DNA of 64,000 nucleotides from AV40 sp038230255 (lineage in GTDB: Bacteria > Verrucomicrobiota > Verrucomicrobiia > Chthoniobacterales > UBA10450): contig JBBRNP010000001.1 in the NCBI GenBank assembly GCA_038230255.1, positions 124,001 to 188,000 on the forward strand, read 5' to 3'. A model generated the notes under the pieces. The model searched no databases and had not been told where the DNA came from. It saw nothing but the letters and a program-made list of their open reading frames with translations. This document shows, one piece after another, positions 1-9,386 of this stretch (positions are counted from its first letter, which is position 1; every line of letters begins with the position of its first letter). The position numbers and the translations under genes were made by a program.

Positions 1-270
1 TCCAAGATCTTGAACGATCTCCGGATGATCGACGGAGCTGTCGACCAATACGCGATTGAAACCGGCCGGACTACCGGCGCTGCAGTTACCGTTGTAGATT
101 GGACGAATTACCTTAAGAAGGGCACCCTTCTGTACAATAGCGGTAAAAGTCTTCTCGGGAGTGCCTATGGCGACCAAGTGGTAGACACGCTTCCGGCGGT
201 GCCCCCAAACGACTACGACACGTTGTCGGACGTAGCGGGTGTGGGTTTCTGGTCGCCTTACGGGCCCTAG
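1..270 (+). CDS. Type IV pilin/pseudopilin-like protein, C-terminal part (5' end outside window)
   Basis: The frame is open from the first base and stops at 268-270, so the N-terminus lies upstream. The visible 89 residues begin with a stretch resembling the region just after the N-terminal helix of type II secretion/type IV pseudopilins, including LRMIDGAVDQYAIETG. Similar LRxIDGAxxQxAxExG segments are typical of the very numerous Verrucomicrobiota proteins with a prepilin cleavage/methylation N-terminus. The rest is a short polar globular tail ending in WSPYGP. The diagnostic leader and hydrophobic helix are not in the window, so the class is inferred from the remaining part only. A hairpin terminator follows. 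Confidence 0.6.
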   Translation, partial: SKILNDLRMIDGAVDQYAIETGRTTGAAVTVVDWTNYLKKGTLLYNSGKSLLGSAYGDQVVDTLPAVPPNDYDTLSDVAGVGFWSPYGP

Positions 271-293
271 TTAGAGCTTTAGCCTATGTGGAG

Positions 294-330
294 GCGTCCT
301 GCTCCTGAACGGAGAGGACGCTTCTTCGTT
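294..330 (+). terminator. Rho-independent-type terminator after the pseudopilin gene
   Basis: GCGTCCT (294-300) pairs with AGGACGC (315-321). An inner CTCC/GGAG extends the stem after a one-base bulge, leaving a 5-nt loop. A T-rich stretch follows. It lies 24 bp after the stop codon and before the next gene, consistent with transcription ending here. The rest of 271-400 shows nothing else recognisable. Confidence 0.6.
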
Positions 331-400
331 TCGCTGCAACCCATCGACCGAGACCAACTTTGAACACCCCACTCGTCAGGCTTCGCATCGACATTCAAAA

Positions 401-2533
401 GTGAACCAAAGTCGCGTGCACATGTCCGTTTCGAAATTCTCTCGTCACCATTTACGACGAGTACTCTGTGCCGACTGGTTTCGCTGCCTGTTCCTTGCCC
501 TGATAGGATTCATCGTCCGTTTACCAGCGTTGCAAGGTCAGCGGATTTGGGACGATCAGTACCTCGTTCGTGACAATCCATTCATAAAGAGTCCGCTCCT
601 GATTCTAGAGTCATTTCGCCACTACTTATTTCTCGACTCCTATTCGTCCCATTACCGGCCAGTGCAGAATATCTCGTATTTCCTCGACTATTGGTTTTGG
701 AACATGAACGAGTTCGGCTTTCATCTCACCAATGTGCTTCTGCACATTGGTAGCGGCATTCTGCTCTACTTTCTTCTACGACAACTCATTCTCTCCTTTC
801 GTTTCCGCTGGTCACCACAGCCAGTTCGGCAAACAGCGCTCGAACTAATCCCGTGGATCTCTCACACCGCGTTCTTGATCGCATTGCTCTGGACGGTACA
901 TCCTGTCCATAGTGCGGCGATCGATTACATTTCGGGACGCGCAGACAGTCTGGCATTTCTTTTTGCCAGTGCCGGATGGCTTCTCTTTCTGCGGGCAAAT
1001 CGAGCAACCAATCGAATCGATCGCGTTCTAATTTATATCTTAGCGGCAGCTTTGGGCCTGCTTGCGCTCTGCTCGCGCGAAATCGCGATTATCTGGGTTG
1101 TCATTTTCGTTGCTCATCTCCTTTTTGTTGAGCGACAAATCGGAACTCGGACGCGCATTGGTGCATCAGTCTGCTGTCTTGGTCTCGTTTTGATGTACGT
1201 GGGCGTTCGGCACTTACCGGCCGGCAAGCCAACGTTTCCAGCCCCGGAGGTCTTCACGCCGCCTGTACGGGCGATATTGATGGCTCGGGCGTTAGGGGAT
1301 TATGGCCGATTAATGGTTTGGCCATCCAACTTATACATGGAGCGTACCGTCGTCTCTAATCCGATTCACTTCCAAAATAACCAAACCTGGCGAAGTACGA
1401 TCGGCACAGAATACTTGTCAATTCTCGGATTGGCGGTCCTTGTCATGTTACTCATTGGCAGCCTTAAAAAAGATCGCTGGCAAGCAATGCGCGTTTTTGG
1501 CGCAGCCTGGTTTATAGCTGCGTATCTTCCGATCTCTAACGTCATACAGCTCAACGCAACAACGGCGGAACATTGGTTATATCTGCCAAGTGTGGGTCTG
1601 CTCATCTTTGGCGCTGGTTATTTATTTCAGTTGCCGGTCCGCTTTCGTCACTTGGTCATAACCTTCGCGGCGTTCGCTGTTCTTGCCCTCGGTTCCCGCA
1701 GCTTCATTCGGAGCAGCGATTGGGTGGATGCGGAGACGTTTTACAAGCGCACTTTCGAGGCAGGAAGTAGAAGCGCGAGAGTCGCCGTTAACCTTGGCCA
1801 AGTTTATTCCGCCCGCGGCGCCTATGCTGAAGCTGAGCAGATATTTCGCTCAGTGCTTGAGCAAAATCCCGACTACCCGGTTGCGCAAAATAATCTGGCC
1901 AGTGTTCTTGCTCGCCAAGGAAAAGACAAGGAGGCGGAAGCTCTGTTTGCGGTGATCGAGAAAAACTCGAAAAGAACCCGCCAGGAATATCCTCGAACCT
2001 GGATAGGGGCTTTAAACCTGGCCAGTGTTCGACACAATGCTCATCAGGATGATTCTGCTTTGGCAATTCTCGAGCGAGCGCATAACGACTACCCGGAAGT
2101 TTGGGAACTCATCAGTCTGAAGGCAGAAATCGTACGGGAAAGAGAGGGACCCGATGCTGCCTTGGGATTAGTAGAGGGCTTTGCTCGGAGAAATTGGTGG
2201 CATCATGCCGCTGCACTTGCGCTGGGACGGCTATACGCTCAAAGGGGCGATTCGGACCGTGCCGACGCAGCCTTACGCCTAGCAAGTCGACTTGATGTTC
2301 ACGGGACGGAGGCACTGCGGCTGATGGTCGAGATGCGGGTGCGGAAAAACAAGCTCGATGAAGCATTTCAAATTCAGCGACGTGTTGTAGCCCGCCAACC
2401 GGATCAACCTAGTCAATACGTCCTCCTTTCCGACATTTTGGAAAAAATGGGGCGCAATGTAGAAGCACGTGCCGAACTGGACAAAGCTTCTTATCTCAAG
2501 TCGCTGGTGCAGGATCAAACGATTGCCAACTGA
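401..2533 (+). CDS. TMTC-like multi-pass membrane protein with C-terminal TPR repeats
   Basis: The protein has about 710 residues. An N-terminal half of about 430 residues contains many hydrophobic helices and an early WDD motif (RIWDDQYL), as in GT-C-fold glycosyltransferases and TMTC/O-mannosyltransferase-like proteins. A soluble C-terminal half has TPR-like helical repeats (AYAEAEQIFRSVLEQNPDYP and following). TMTC proteins of animals glycosylate secreted substrates with dolichol-linked mannose; bacterial relatives are mostly uncharacterised, so a glycosyl-transfer role is only inferred. The start used is GTG at 401; ATG at 422 is a good alternative. Base composition looks more AT-rich by eye than the neighbours, and the decamer iterated elsewhere in the window is absent here, which may hint at later acquisition. 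Confidence 0.7.
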   Translation: MNQSRVHMSVSKFSRHHLRRVLCADWFRCLFLALIGFIVRLPALQGQRIWDDQYLVRDNPFIKSPLLILESFRHYLFLDSYSSHYRPVQNISYFLDYWFWNMNEFGFHLTNVLLHIGSGILLYFLLRQLILSFRFRWSPQPVRQTALELIPWISHTAFLIALLWTVHPVHSAAIDYISGRADSLAFLFASAGWLLFLRANRATNRIDRVLIYILAAALGLLALCSREIAIIWVVIFVAHLLFVERQIGTRTRIGASVCCLGLVLMYVGVRHLPAGKPTFPAPEVFTPPVRAILMARALGDYGRLMVWPSNLYMERTVVSNPIHFQNNQTWRSTIGTEYLSILGLAVLVMLLIGSLKKDRWQAMRVFGAAWFIAAYLPISNVIQLNATTAEHWLYLPSVGLLIFGAGYLFQLPVRFRHLVITFAAFAVLALGSRSFIRSSDWVDAETFYKRTFEAGSRSARVAVNLGQVYSARGAYAEAEQIFRSVLEQNPDYPVAQNNLASVLARQGKDKEAEALFAVIEKNSKRTRQEYPRTWIGALNLASVRHNAHQDDSALAILERAHNDYPEVWELISLKAEIVREREGPDAALGLVEGFARRNWWHHAAALALGRLYAQRGDSDRADAALRLASRLDVHGTEALRLMVEMRVRKNKLDEAFQIQRRVVARQPDQPSQYVLLSDILEKMGRNVEARAELDKASYLKSLVQDQTIAN

Positions 2534-2601
2534 AAGCCGTGGCCTAACGGGGCGGCCCCAGGATCATTGGCAATTCGGCCCTGCGCGGGCAAGATATAGC
2601 C

Positions 2602-3585
2602 GTGCGCATCTACCGCGATAAAGATGTCGATCTTGCCGGGTTAAAAGGAAAAACCTGCGCCGTCATTGGCTTTGGCGCACAAGGACACGCTCACGCGCTC
2701 AACTTGCGCGATAGCAGAATGAAGGTCGTCGTCGGCCTTTATCGCGGAAGCAAATCGCGCGTCCGTGCGAAACGAAATCGTCTCAAGGTTTTCGAGACGC
2801 CAGACGCAGTGCGGCGTAGCGACATCATCTTTCTCGCGCTCCCCGACACAAAGATGCCTGCCGTCTATAAAAAGGAGATCGCGCCGAATTTGCGAGTAGG
2901 CCAAACCCTTCTCTTCGCCCACGGCTTTGCGATTTTTTATAGAACGATCGTTCCGCCAAAAGATGTCGATGTTGTGATGGTCGCTCCGAAGGGACTCGGT
3001 CCGATGGTGCGGAGCGAATTCGTCAACGGTCGTGGCGTTCCCGGGTTGATCGCGATTCAGCAGAACCGAAGTGGCCGGGCCAAGCAGATCGCACTGGCGT
3101 GGGCGAAGGCAATCGGTTGTACCCGGGCCGGCGTAATTGAAACTACGTTTCGCCATGAGACAGAAACGGATTTATTTGGCGAACAAGCCGTGCTTTGCGG
3201 AGGCACCAGCGCGCTCATTCGCGCCGGGTTCGATACCCTGGTGAAAGCGGGCTATCCGCCCGAGTTGGCGTATTTCGAATGTCTCCACGAGCTCAAATTT
3301 ATTGTCGATCTAATTCACGAATCCGGAATGCGCGGGATGCGGGCGCTCATTTCGGATACGGCCAAGTGGGGCGAATTGACCGTGGGTCCGCGAATCATCG
3401 ACGCGCGAGTTCAGAAGGAGATGCGAGCGGTTCTAAGGGATATCCGCTCTGGAAAGTTCGCGCGTGAATTCATCCGCGAAATGAAGACAGGGCGAAAGCG
3501 ATATAAAAAACTGCGCCAGGCGGCGGATGGCCATCGCATTGAAAAAGTAGGGCAAGGCCTGCGCGCGCTTATGACTTGGAAATAA
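2602..3585 (+). CDS. ilvC: Ketol-acid reductoisomerase (class I, NADP-dependent)
   Basis: Second common enzyme of branched-chain amino acid synthesis: isomerises and reduces acetolactate or acetohydroxybutyrate with Mg2+ and NADPH. The N-terminal Rossmann motif VIGFGAQGHAHALNLRDS is clear, followed by a GLYRGSKSR beta2-alphaB loop of the NADPH type. Metal-binding acidic residues are visible in ETDLFGEQ and in FECLHELKFIVDLIHESGM, where the second helix carries the usual E-x3-E pair. The length of 327 residues fits the short class I form. The start is GTG at 2602, placing the conserved N-terminal segment correctly. No other ilv gene is adjacent. A copy of the iterated decamer lies at codons 8-11. 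Confidence 0.95.
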   Translation: MRIYRDKDVDLAGLKGKTCAVIGFGAQGHAHALNLRDSRMKVVVGLYRGSKSRVRAKRNRLKVFETPDAVRRSDIIFLALPDTKMPAVYKKEIAPNLRVGQTLLFAHGFAIFYRTIVPPKDVDVVMVAPKGLGPMVRSEFVNGRGVPGLIAIQQNRSGRAKQIALAWAKAIGCTRAGVIETTFRHETETDLFGEQAVLCGGTSALIRAGFDTLVKAGYPPELAYFECLHELKFIVDLIHESGMRGMRALISDTAKWGELTVGPRIIDARVQKEMRAVLRDIRSGKFAREFIREMKTGRKRYKKLRQAADGHRIEKVGQGLRALMTWK

Positions 3586-3591
3586 TCCTGC

Positions 3592-3643
3592 GTGCCGGCG
3601 TGACGGCACCGGAAACGAATTCCAGCGAAGTTATTACTTCGCT
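3592..3643. terminator. Two stem-loops between convergent genes (possible terminators)
   Basis: A 6-bp stem GTGCCG/CGGCAC occupies 3592-3597 and 3604-3609. A perfect 8-bp stem AGCGAAGT/ACTTCGCT with a 4-nt loop occupies 3624-3643. They sit between the end of ilvC and the end of the convergent small secreted-protein gene, where a bidirectional terminator is expected. Neither stem is followed by a proper T-run, so the assignment is tentative. Confidence 0.4.
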
Positions 3644-3647
3644 AAAA

Positions 3648-3923
3648 TCAATCGTTTACTGCCGAATGCCCGCCGATGCGGGTTAGCTGATACGGCGTGG
3701 TCGGAATTACGCTGAGCCTGTCACAGTTCTGCTGAACGGCTGAACCTGTGATTAAAGCGACGCACCTTTTGCTTTTCAAAACAGTTTGCTGTTTTGAGGT
3801 TGCGACGCTCTTGCTCGGAGTAGCAAAAGCCGATGCGCAAAACGCGACTGAAATCGCGACTGTCGCGCATCGAATCGACCAACCGCACAAGCCACGTGGC
3901 TTAGTTACAGTTGTCATGCGCAT
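3648..3923 (-). CDS. Small secreted protein of unknown function
   Basis: 91 residues starting at ATG 3923, with a second in-frame ATG two codons later. The N-terminus has basic residues, a hydrophobic core ATVAISVAFCASAFA and a plausible signal-peptidase I site at AFA/TP, so export is likely. The mature part is about 55 residues, rich in Lys, Ser and Thr, with two cysteines, and is not a family I recognise. It lies 55 bp downstream of the TPR gene on the same strand and may be the last gene of a uvrA-TPR transcript. The signal peptide and clean codon structure argue for a real gene; no homology was tested. Confidence 0.55.
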   Translation of the reverse strand: MRMTTVTKPRGLCGWSIRCATVAISVAFCASAFATPSKSVATSKQQTVLKSKRCVALITGSAVQQNCDRLSVIPTTPYQLTRIGGHSAVND

Positions 3924-3978
3924 ATAGTCCGTCTTTCGGGTCTTAAAGACAAGGACAAACAAGAGACGATTCCGGCTA

Positions 3979-6429
3979 TCACTGTCGCAGAAAGTGCTCA
4001 AGGCGAAGCCGATCGAGTCGTTCCCGAGCTTCGTCCGAGCGTGTTCCACCCGCGGCCACAAGTTTTTCGTAAACGGCGGCGGCCGATTCCCATTTCGCAT
4101 CCGCTTCTAAAAGCTGGCCGGCGTTAAATCCCGCTTTGTAAAACCAAAAAAATTCGTGCGGCCGGTCTGGTCGGATACCCTCGTCGAGAACGGTATAGAA
4201 ACTGGCAAGCGCGCCGGCGCGGTCGGCGTTCTTTTCCAAACAGAGACCTTTCTTGAACAGCGCTTGGTTGCGCCAATGTGCCGGTGCATCTCGATCGGCC
4301 GCCAGTTTGTCGTAAGCTTCAATCGCGCGTTGATAATTCTGCGGATCGCTCGCGGCCATCTCGAAAAAGATGTCGCCCTTCCCGCAAATCGCTTCGCGTT
4401 TTTCGGCCGGTCGCGCCGCGCCGTTTAGGACTTCATCATAAAGCACAAGAGCGTCCTGCGGTTTACCCAGCTTGCGCTCGATCACCGCCTGTTCGTTGCG
4501 CGCAGCCCATTTTAACTCACCATTGAGTTGGACAACGCGATCGAAAAGCACAATCGCACGTTCGAGTGATTGACCGGCCATGCTCGCCATCGCTGCCTCA
4601 CCCGCAAAAAACAGCGCCCGTTCGGTAAATGATCCGCCGGAATTTTGTTCGGCCAGCAATTCGAACTGCGTTTCCGCGTTCGCAAAATCCTCCGCGCGAT
4701 AATACATCTCGCCCAGCTTCATTCGCACCGACGGCACCAAACCGGATGATTCGTGTTCCTGGATGAACCTCTTTGCCAGTGCGATCACTTTGGCCTCGCC
4801 GCCAGGCGTCGCATCTTCCAGCCAAATCGCGAGGTAATCGACGCGTTCTTGCGCGCTTGGCGTGGGCTTTGATTCAACCGCGCGGGCCAGATTTTTTCGC
4901 GCTTCATCGAGTCGCGGCGGAGTTGCGTGGAACGCCAATTCTGCCAACGCCACCCACGCTTCGGACGCTCGTTCTGCGGTCGGAAACTCGCGTAGAAAAG
5001 TGCGCAGCGAATCGGCAGCGCGCGGGTCGCCTTTGGCCGCTTCCATCAAGCCCGCCTCCAACCGCAGGTCGGCGCGGGAGTTTTCGTCTTTTGTTCTGTT
5101 TCCGAAGTGTTCGGCGTCGGCCAGAAAACGGGCCTCATCGCCTCTTTCAAGCCAGCTGAGCGCTGCATTAAACATCGCGAGCGAAGCCAGGGGCGAATCG
5201 GACTGCGCGATTTGATCAAACCCCGCGGTCGCGGCGTCGAAATGTTTCGCGCCATATTGAATCTGGGCCGTGAGCAAGTTTACCCGGTCGAGCACGGGCG
5301 GCTCGGGCCGTAATGTTCGCGCTTCATTCAATATGGCCAGCGCATCATCGAAATGGCGCTCCTCCAGCTCCAGTTGGGCAAATTCCAAAAAGGCTGAAGC
5401 GAGGGCCGGCAATTGCGGATGAGTGCGTCGGAGTGCATTGAAGTATTCCAACGCCCGGTCGCGTCGGCCAAGTCGAAGATCGAATCGCGCCAGATACCAT
5501 TGCGCAAACGCCCGCCGCGGCTCCGCCGGGTCCCTTGTCCAACGATCGAGTTCAGCGCGCGAGGGTTTTCGTTCGGCGCGATAAAGTTCGTCCAGTTTCG
5601 CGAAGACACGCGCCAAATCGACATCAGAAGGCCGATGTTCGATGAAGTTCTCTAACGCGTCATCGGCCGTTTCAGGTGTTTTCAATTGCAGATGTGCATC
5701 AGCGAGCGCGAAAAGCGCCGCGGTGAGAGTTTCATGGGCTGCGCCTTCAGGATTTTTCAGGACGGATTCGAACATCATGATCGCGCGGGCGGGGCGGTGC
5801 AGGCTTACCTCGAGACGGCCGCGGAGAAAGTGTCGCTCTTTTTTTTCGGAAGTTGTGGATGGCTGCACTTTCTCGAGCAATCGCTGCGCATTGACGGCAT
5901 CGGACTTGTCGAGATAAAGCTCGGCCGCGCGGAGCTGCGCTCGGATGCCCCACTTTGGATCGCGAAACAATTCGGAAAAGGTTTGGAGCGCTTCGTCGGT
6001 TCGGCCTAACGCGCGCATCATTTCTGCCGCGCCGAGCCTGGCCTCCAGTCGAAAGGTCGAGTCATTATCGACTGCGACCTGTCGATAGAGCGCCAGCGCT
6101 TCGGCCTCGCGATGTGTCTTTGCCAGCAACTGTGCCCGCCAAAAAATCGCCGTCGGACTTTGGCGCAATCGCACATCCGTCAGAAGATTGAAGGCATCTG
6201 CGGTCTGAGTGGCTGTGACCATTGCCTCGAGCAACTTTTCCGCACCAGCACGCCAGTCTGTTTCGGTCAGATTCTGTTTCAACAACGCCTGCAAGCGAAC
6301 GACTGCAACTTCGGGCACGCCTTCGGTGAGCGGTTTCGACGCTTCGGCGAGCTGGGTCGAAAACTGTCCCCCGGCAAAGGGAGCCAGCGCCATCAAGAGA
6401 GCGAGACTTATGTATTCAACACGTCTCAT
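3979..6429 (-). CDS. Exported tetratricopeptide-repeat protein
   Basis: 816 residues. An N-terminal signal sequence (ISLALLMALAPFAGG) is followed by an almost continuous array of TPR helical pairs, e.g. EAEALALYRQVAVDN, DEALQTFSELFRDP, RAIEAYDKLAAD and AGALASFYTVLDEG. The architecture resembles periplasmic scaffold proteins that gather partners at the envelope (YbgF/BamD-like or tol-pal-associated TPRs), but no enzymatic domain is visible. Its ATG overlaps the stop of uvrA by 4 bp (ATGA), so the two are translationally coupled. Whether the coupling has functional meaning for DNA repair is doubtful; it may simply share a promoter. Confidence 0.8.
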   Translation of the reverse strand: MRRVEYISLALLMALAPFAGGQFSTQLAEASKPLTEGVPEVAVVRLQALLKQNLTETDWRAGAEKLLEAMVTATQTADAFNLLTDVRLRQSPTAIFWRAQLLAKTHREAEALALYRQVAVDNDSTFRLEARLGAAEMMRALGRTDEALQTFSELFRDPKWGIRAQLRAAELYLDKSDAVNAQRLLEKVQPSTTSEKKERHFLRGRLEVSLHRPARAIMMFESVLKNPEGAAHETLTAALFALADAHLQLKTPETADDALENFIEHRPSDVDLARVFAKLDELYRAERKPSRAELDRWTRDPAEPRRAFAQWYLARFDLRLGRRDRALEYFNALRRTHPQLPALASAFLEFAQLELEERHFDDALAILNEARTLRPEPPVLDRVNLLTAQIQYGAKHFDAATAGFDQIAQSDSPLASLAMFNAALSWLERGDEARFLADAEHFGNRTKDENSRADLRLEAGLMEAAKGDPRAADSLRTFLREFPTAERASEAWVALAELAFHATPPRLDEARKNLARAVESKPTPSAQERVDYLAIWLEDATPGGEAKVIALAKRFIQEHESSGLVPSVRMKLGEMYYRAEDFANAETQFELLAEQNSGGSFTERALFFAGEAAMASMAGQSLERAIVLFDRVVQLNGELKWAARNEQAVIERKLGKPQDALVLYDEVLNGAARPAEKREAICGKGDIFFEMAASDPQNYQRAIEAYDKLAADRDAPAHWRNQALFKKGLCLEKNADRAGALASFYTVLDEGIRPDRPHEFFWFYKAGFNAGQLLEADAKWESAAAVYEKLVAAGGTRSDEARERLDRLRLEHFLRQ

Positions 6430-9317
6430 TTCGTCTCCAAGAGCGGTCGCAAATACTTAGCCGTGTAACTTTTGGCAAGATCGACAACCTCTTCAGGCGG
6501 GCCCGCCCCGACAACTTCGCCGCCGCGCTTCCCGCCTTCCGGGCCAAGGTCGACAATCCAATCCGCGCATTTGATCATCTCTAGGTTGTGCTCGATCACG
6601 ATGAGCGTGTTGCCGGCATCGCGCAGTTTCATCAGCACCTGGAGCAATTTTTCGATGTCAGCAAAATGCAATCCGGTGGTTGGCTCATCGAGAATGTAAA
6701 CCGTGCGGCCTGTCGCCTTTTTGGCGAGCTCGGTCGCCAATTTGACCCGCTGCGCTTCTCCGCCGGAAAGCGTGGTTCCAGCCTGGCCCAGCTGCAGGTA
6801 ACCCAGCCCGACATCGAGCAGCGCATTCAACTTGTCGGAGATGCTCGGCACGTTTCGGAAAAATCGTGCGGCCTCATCTACCGTCAGGTCGAGCACATCG
6901 GCGATATTTTTTCCTTTATAAGTAATCTCGAGCGTTTCGCGATTGTAGCGCCGGCCGTGGCAAACTTCGCATTGAACATAGACGTCCGGCAAAAAATGCA
7001 TCTCGATCTTGATCAGGCCGCCGCCCTCGCAATTTTCGCAGCGGCCGCCTTTGACGTTGAAGCTGAACCGACCGGCGCCGTAACCACGGACCCGGGAGGT
7101 GGGCAATTGCGCGAATAACTCGCGAATCGGACCGAAGGCGCCGGTGTAGGTCACCGGATTGGAGCGTGGCGTCCGTCCGATCGCGCTTTGATCGATCACG
7201 ATCGCCTTATCGATTTGTTCAGCGCCGTGCAACGCGCGATAAGCGCCCGGTTTCTCTTTCGAATTGTAAAAGCGCCGGAAGAGCGCGCGCCTTAGAATGT
7301 CGTCCACCAAGGTCGACTTACCGCTGCCAGAAACGCCGGTCACACAGGTGAAACAACTAAGCGGGAAAGCGACGTCGATGTTCTTCAAATTATTTTCGGA
7401 CGCCCCTTTCACAATCAGCCAGCCTTCCTCACTCTTGCTCAATTGATTTCGAGCTAAACGCGGTGGCGTCCGGTGTTTCGGAACCGGAATGCGCAACCGG
7501 CCCGATAGGTAATCCGCGGTCAGAGAATTTTTGGCCTCTAAAATGTCTTCCAGTTTTCCTTGCGCCACAATTTCTCCGCCGCGCGGGCCTGCGCCCGGAC
7601 CAAGATCGACAATGTGATCTGCCGCCCGGATTGTTTCTTCGTCGTGCTCGACCACGATGACCGAATTGCCGAGATCGCGCAGCCGCCGCAACGTGCCGAG
7701 CAATCGCGCATTGTCGCGCTGATGCAGGCCGATGCTCGGCTCGTCCAAAACATAAAGAACGCCAGCTAACCCGGACCCGATTTGCGTCGCGAGCCGAATC
7801 CGCTGCGCTTCGCCGCCGCTGAGCGTACCGCTCTCGCGGTCGAGGGTCAGATAACCAAGGCCCACCTCAACCAGAAATCGCAAGCGCGATTGAATTTCCC
7901 TAACAACATCGCTCACGACTTTCTTCTGCGCCGCCGTCAGCTCGAGATTGTCGATGTAACGCGCGGCCGCTTCGGTGGTTTGTTCGCTGAACTTGTGAAT
8001 GTTCAGCTCGCGTCCTGGTCGATCTTTGATTGTGACCGCCAGAATTTCCGGCTTCAACCGCGCGCCGCCACAAATCTTGCAGGGTTCGCGCGTCATGAAC
8101 GCTCGAATGCGATTACGGGTAAATTCGCTCTGCGTTTGTTCGTAAAGGCGCTGCATTTGCGGCACTAATCCTTCGAACGGTCGCTTCTTCTCGCCGTTGC
8201 CGACGAAATTCATTTCGATCGGCGTGCCATTGGTTCCGAAATAAAGCGCGGTTTTGAATTGGTCCGGTAAATCCGCGAACGGAACGTCTTCGTTTACTTG
8301 GAAATGTTTTATTAGTGCGCCTTGGAGCTGCCGGTAATAGGCCTGCATCCGTTTCGTGCCGCGCCGCCATGGCGTGATCGCGCCTTCAGAGATGGTCTTT
8401 GTCTCATCCGAGATCATCAACTCGGGATCAATCACCAGTTGCGTTCCCAAACCGTGACATGCCGGGCACGCCCCAAGATGGCTGTTGAACGAAAAATGTT
8501 TTGGCGTCAGTTCGCCCAGCGTGAAGCCAGACTCCGCGTTGCCATAGTCCGTCGAGTAACGCGATTCCTCCCAACTCTTACGACCTTCTGCGCGCTCGCG
8601 AAGAACCATGATTTTGTTCCCGCCCCATTTCAGCGCCGTTTCGACGGAATCGGTCAGTCGGACACGGATCCCATCACGCACCACCAGTCGATCGACCACG
8701 GCTTCGATGGTGTGACGCTCGCCTTTTTTCAATCGAACCGGTTCTGGCCGATCCAATTCAACGATTTCGCGATCGATTCGCGCCCGGACGAAGCCTTCGC
8801 GTTTCAGTCTTTCAATCACATCCCGAAATTCGCCGACCTGATTTTGCACCAGCGGGGCGAGCACGATGATTTTGCTGTTCGGTTCGTAAGCGAGGATTTG
8901 ATCGACAATCTGTTGCGGCGTTTGCCGATAAACCGGTTTTCCGGTCGCTGGATCGTGCGGCTGACCAATGGCGGAAAAAAGAACTCGGAGGTAATCGTAA
9001 ATTTCGGTCGTGGTCGCGATGGTCGATCTTGGGTTGGCGCCGGCGCTGCGCTGCTCGATCGCGATCGCCGGTGAAAGCCCTTCGATAAAATCGACGTCCG
9101 GTTTTTCCATCTGATCGAGGAATTGCCGCGCGTAAGCAGAGAGGCTTTCCACGTAACGCCGCTGCCCCTCGGCATAGAGCGTGTCGAAGGCGAGGGACGA
9201 TTTTCCGGAACCGCTCAGACCGGTGATGACCACCAGCTTCTCCCGCGGCAGTTCCACGTGGAGGTTTTTCAAATTGTGCTGGCGCGCACCACTGATCTTG
9301 ATAACTTGCGCAGGCAT
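6426..9317 (-). CDS. uvrA: Excinuclease ABC subunit A (canonical UvrA)
   Basis: Damage-recognition ATPase of nucleotide excision repair that loads UvrB on DNA. 963 residues, the usual length. Two ABC ATPase modules are present, with Walker A motifs GLSGSGKSS (residues about 33-41) and GVSGSGKST, and signature motifs LSGGEAQR in each half. Zinc-finger cysteine pairs are seen at CPACHGLG, CKICGGAR, CENCEGGG and CEVCHGRR. The N-terminus IKISGARQHNLKN is the family's standard start. A second, double-length uvrA lies at 31175-36922, so the genome carries at least two UvrA types. The motif TGTCGATCTT occurs twice in this gene on the coding strand, as V-D-L codons. Confidence 0.97.
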   Translation of the reverse strand: MPAQVIKISGARQHNLKNLHVELPREKLVVITGLSGSGKSSLAFDTLYAEGQRRYVESLSAYARQFLDQMEKPDVDFIEGLSPAIAIEQRSAGANPRSTIATTTEIYDYLRVLFSAIGQPHDPATGKPVYRQTPQQIVDQILAYEPNSKIIVLAPLVQNQVGEFRDVIERLKREGFVRARIDREIVELDRPEPVRLKKGERHTIEAVVDRLVVRDGIRVRLTDSVETALKWGGNKIMVLRERAEGRKSWEESRYSTDYGNAESGFTLGELTPKHFSFNSHLGACPACHGLGTQLVIDPELMISDETKTISEGAITPWRRGTKRMQAYYRQLQGALIKHFQVNEDVPFADLPDQFKTALYFGTNGTPIEMNFVGNGEKKRPFEGLVPQMQRLYEQTQSEFTRNRIRAFMTREPCKICGGARLKPEILAVTIKDRPGRELNIHKFSEQTTEAAARYIDNLELTAAQKKVVSDVVREIQSRLRFLVEVGLGYLTLDRESGTLSGGEAQRIRLATQIGSGLAGVLYVLDEPSIGLHQRDNARLLGTLRRLRDLGNSVIVVEHDEETIRAADHIVDLGPGAGPRGGEIVAQGKLEDILEAKNSLTADYLSGRLRIPVPKHRTPPRLARNQLSKSEEGWLIVKGASENNLKNIDVAFPLSCFTCVTGVSGSGKSTLVDDILRRALFRRFYNSKEKPGAYRALHGAEQIDKAIVIDQSAIGRTPRSNPVTYTGAFGPIRELFAQLPTSRVRGYGAGRFSFNVKGGRCENCEGGGLIKIEMHFLPDVYVQCEVCHGRRYNRETLEITYKGKNIADVLDLTVDEAARFFRNVPSISDKLNALLDVGLGYLQLGQAGTTLSGGEAQRVKLATELAKKATGRTVYILDEPTTGLHFADIEKLLQVLMKLRDAGNTLIVIEHNLEMIKCADWIVDLGPEGGKRGGEVVGAGPPEEVVDLAKSYTAKYLRPLLETK

Positions 9318-9386
9318 CTGGACGACAAATCTCGAACCTTTTAGTCAAGCACAGCCGCGCGTTTTCTCCAGCGAAAATCCCGATTT

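Noticed and set aside
8322..9074. 250-codon open frame on the plus strand
   Set aside because: Antisense to uvrA and composition typical of a shadow frame.
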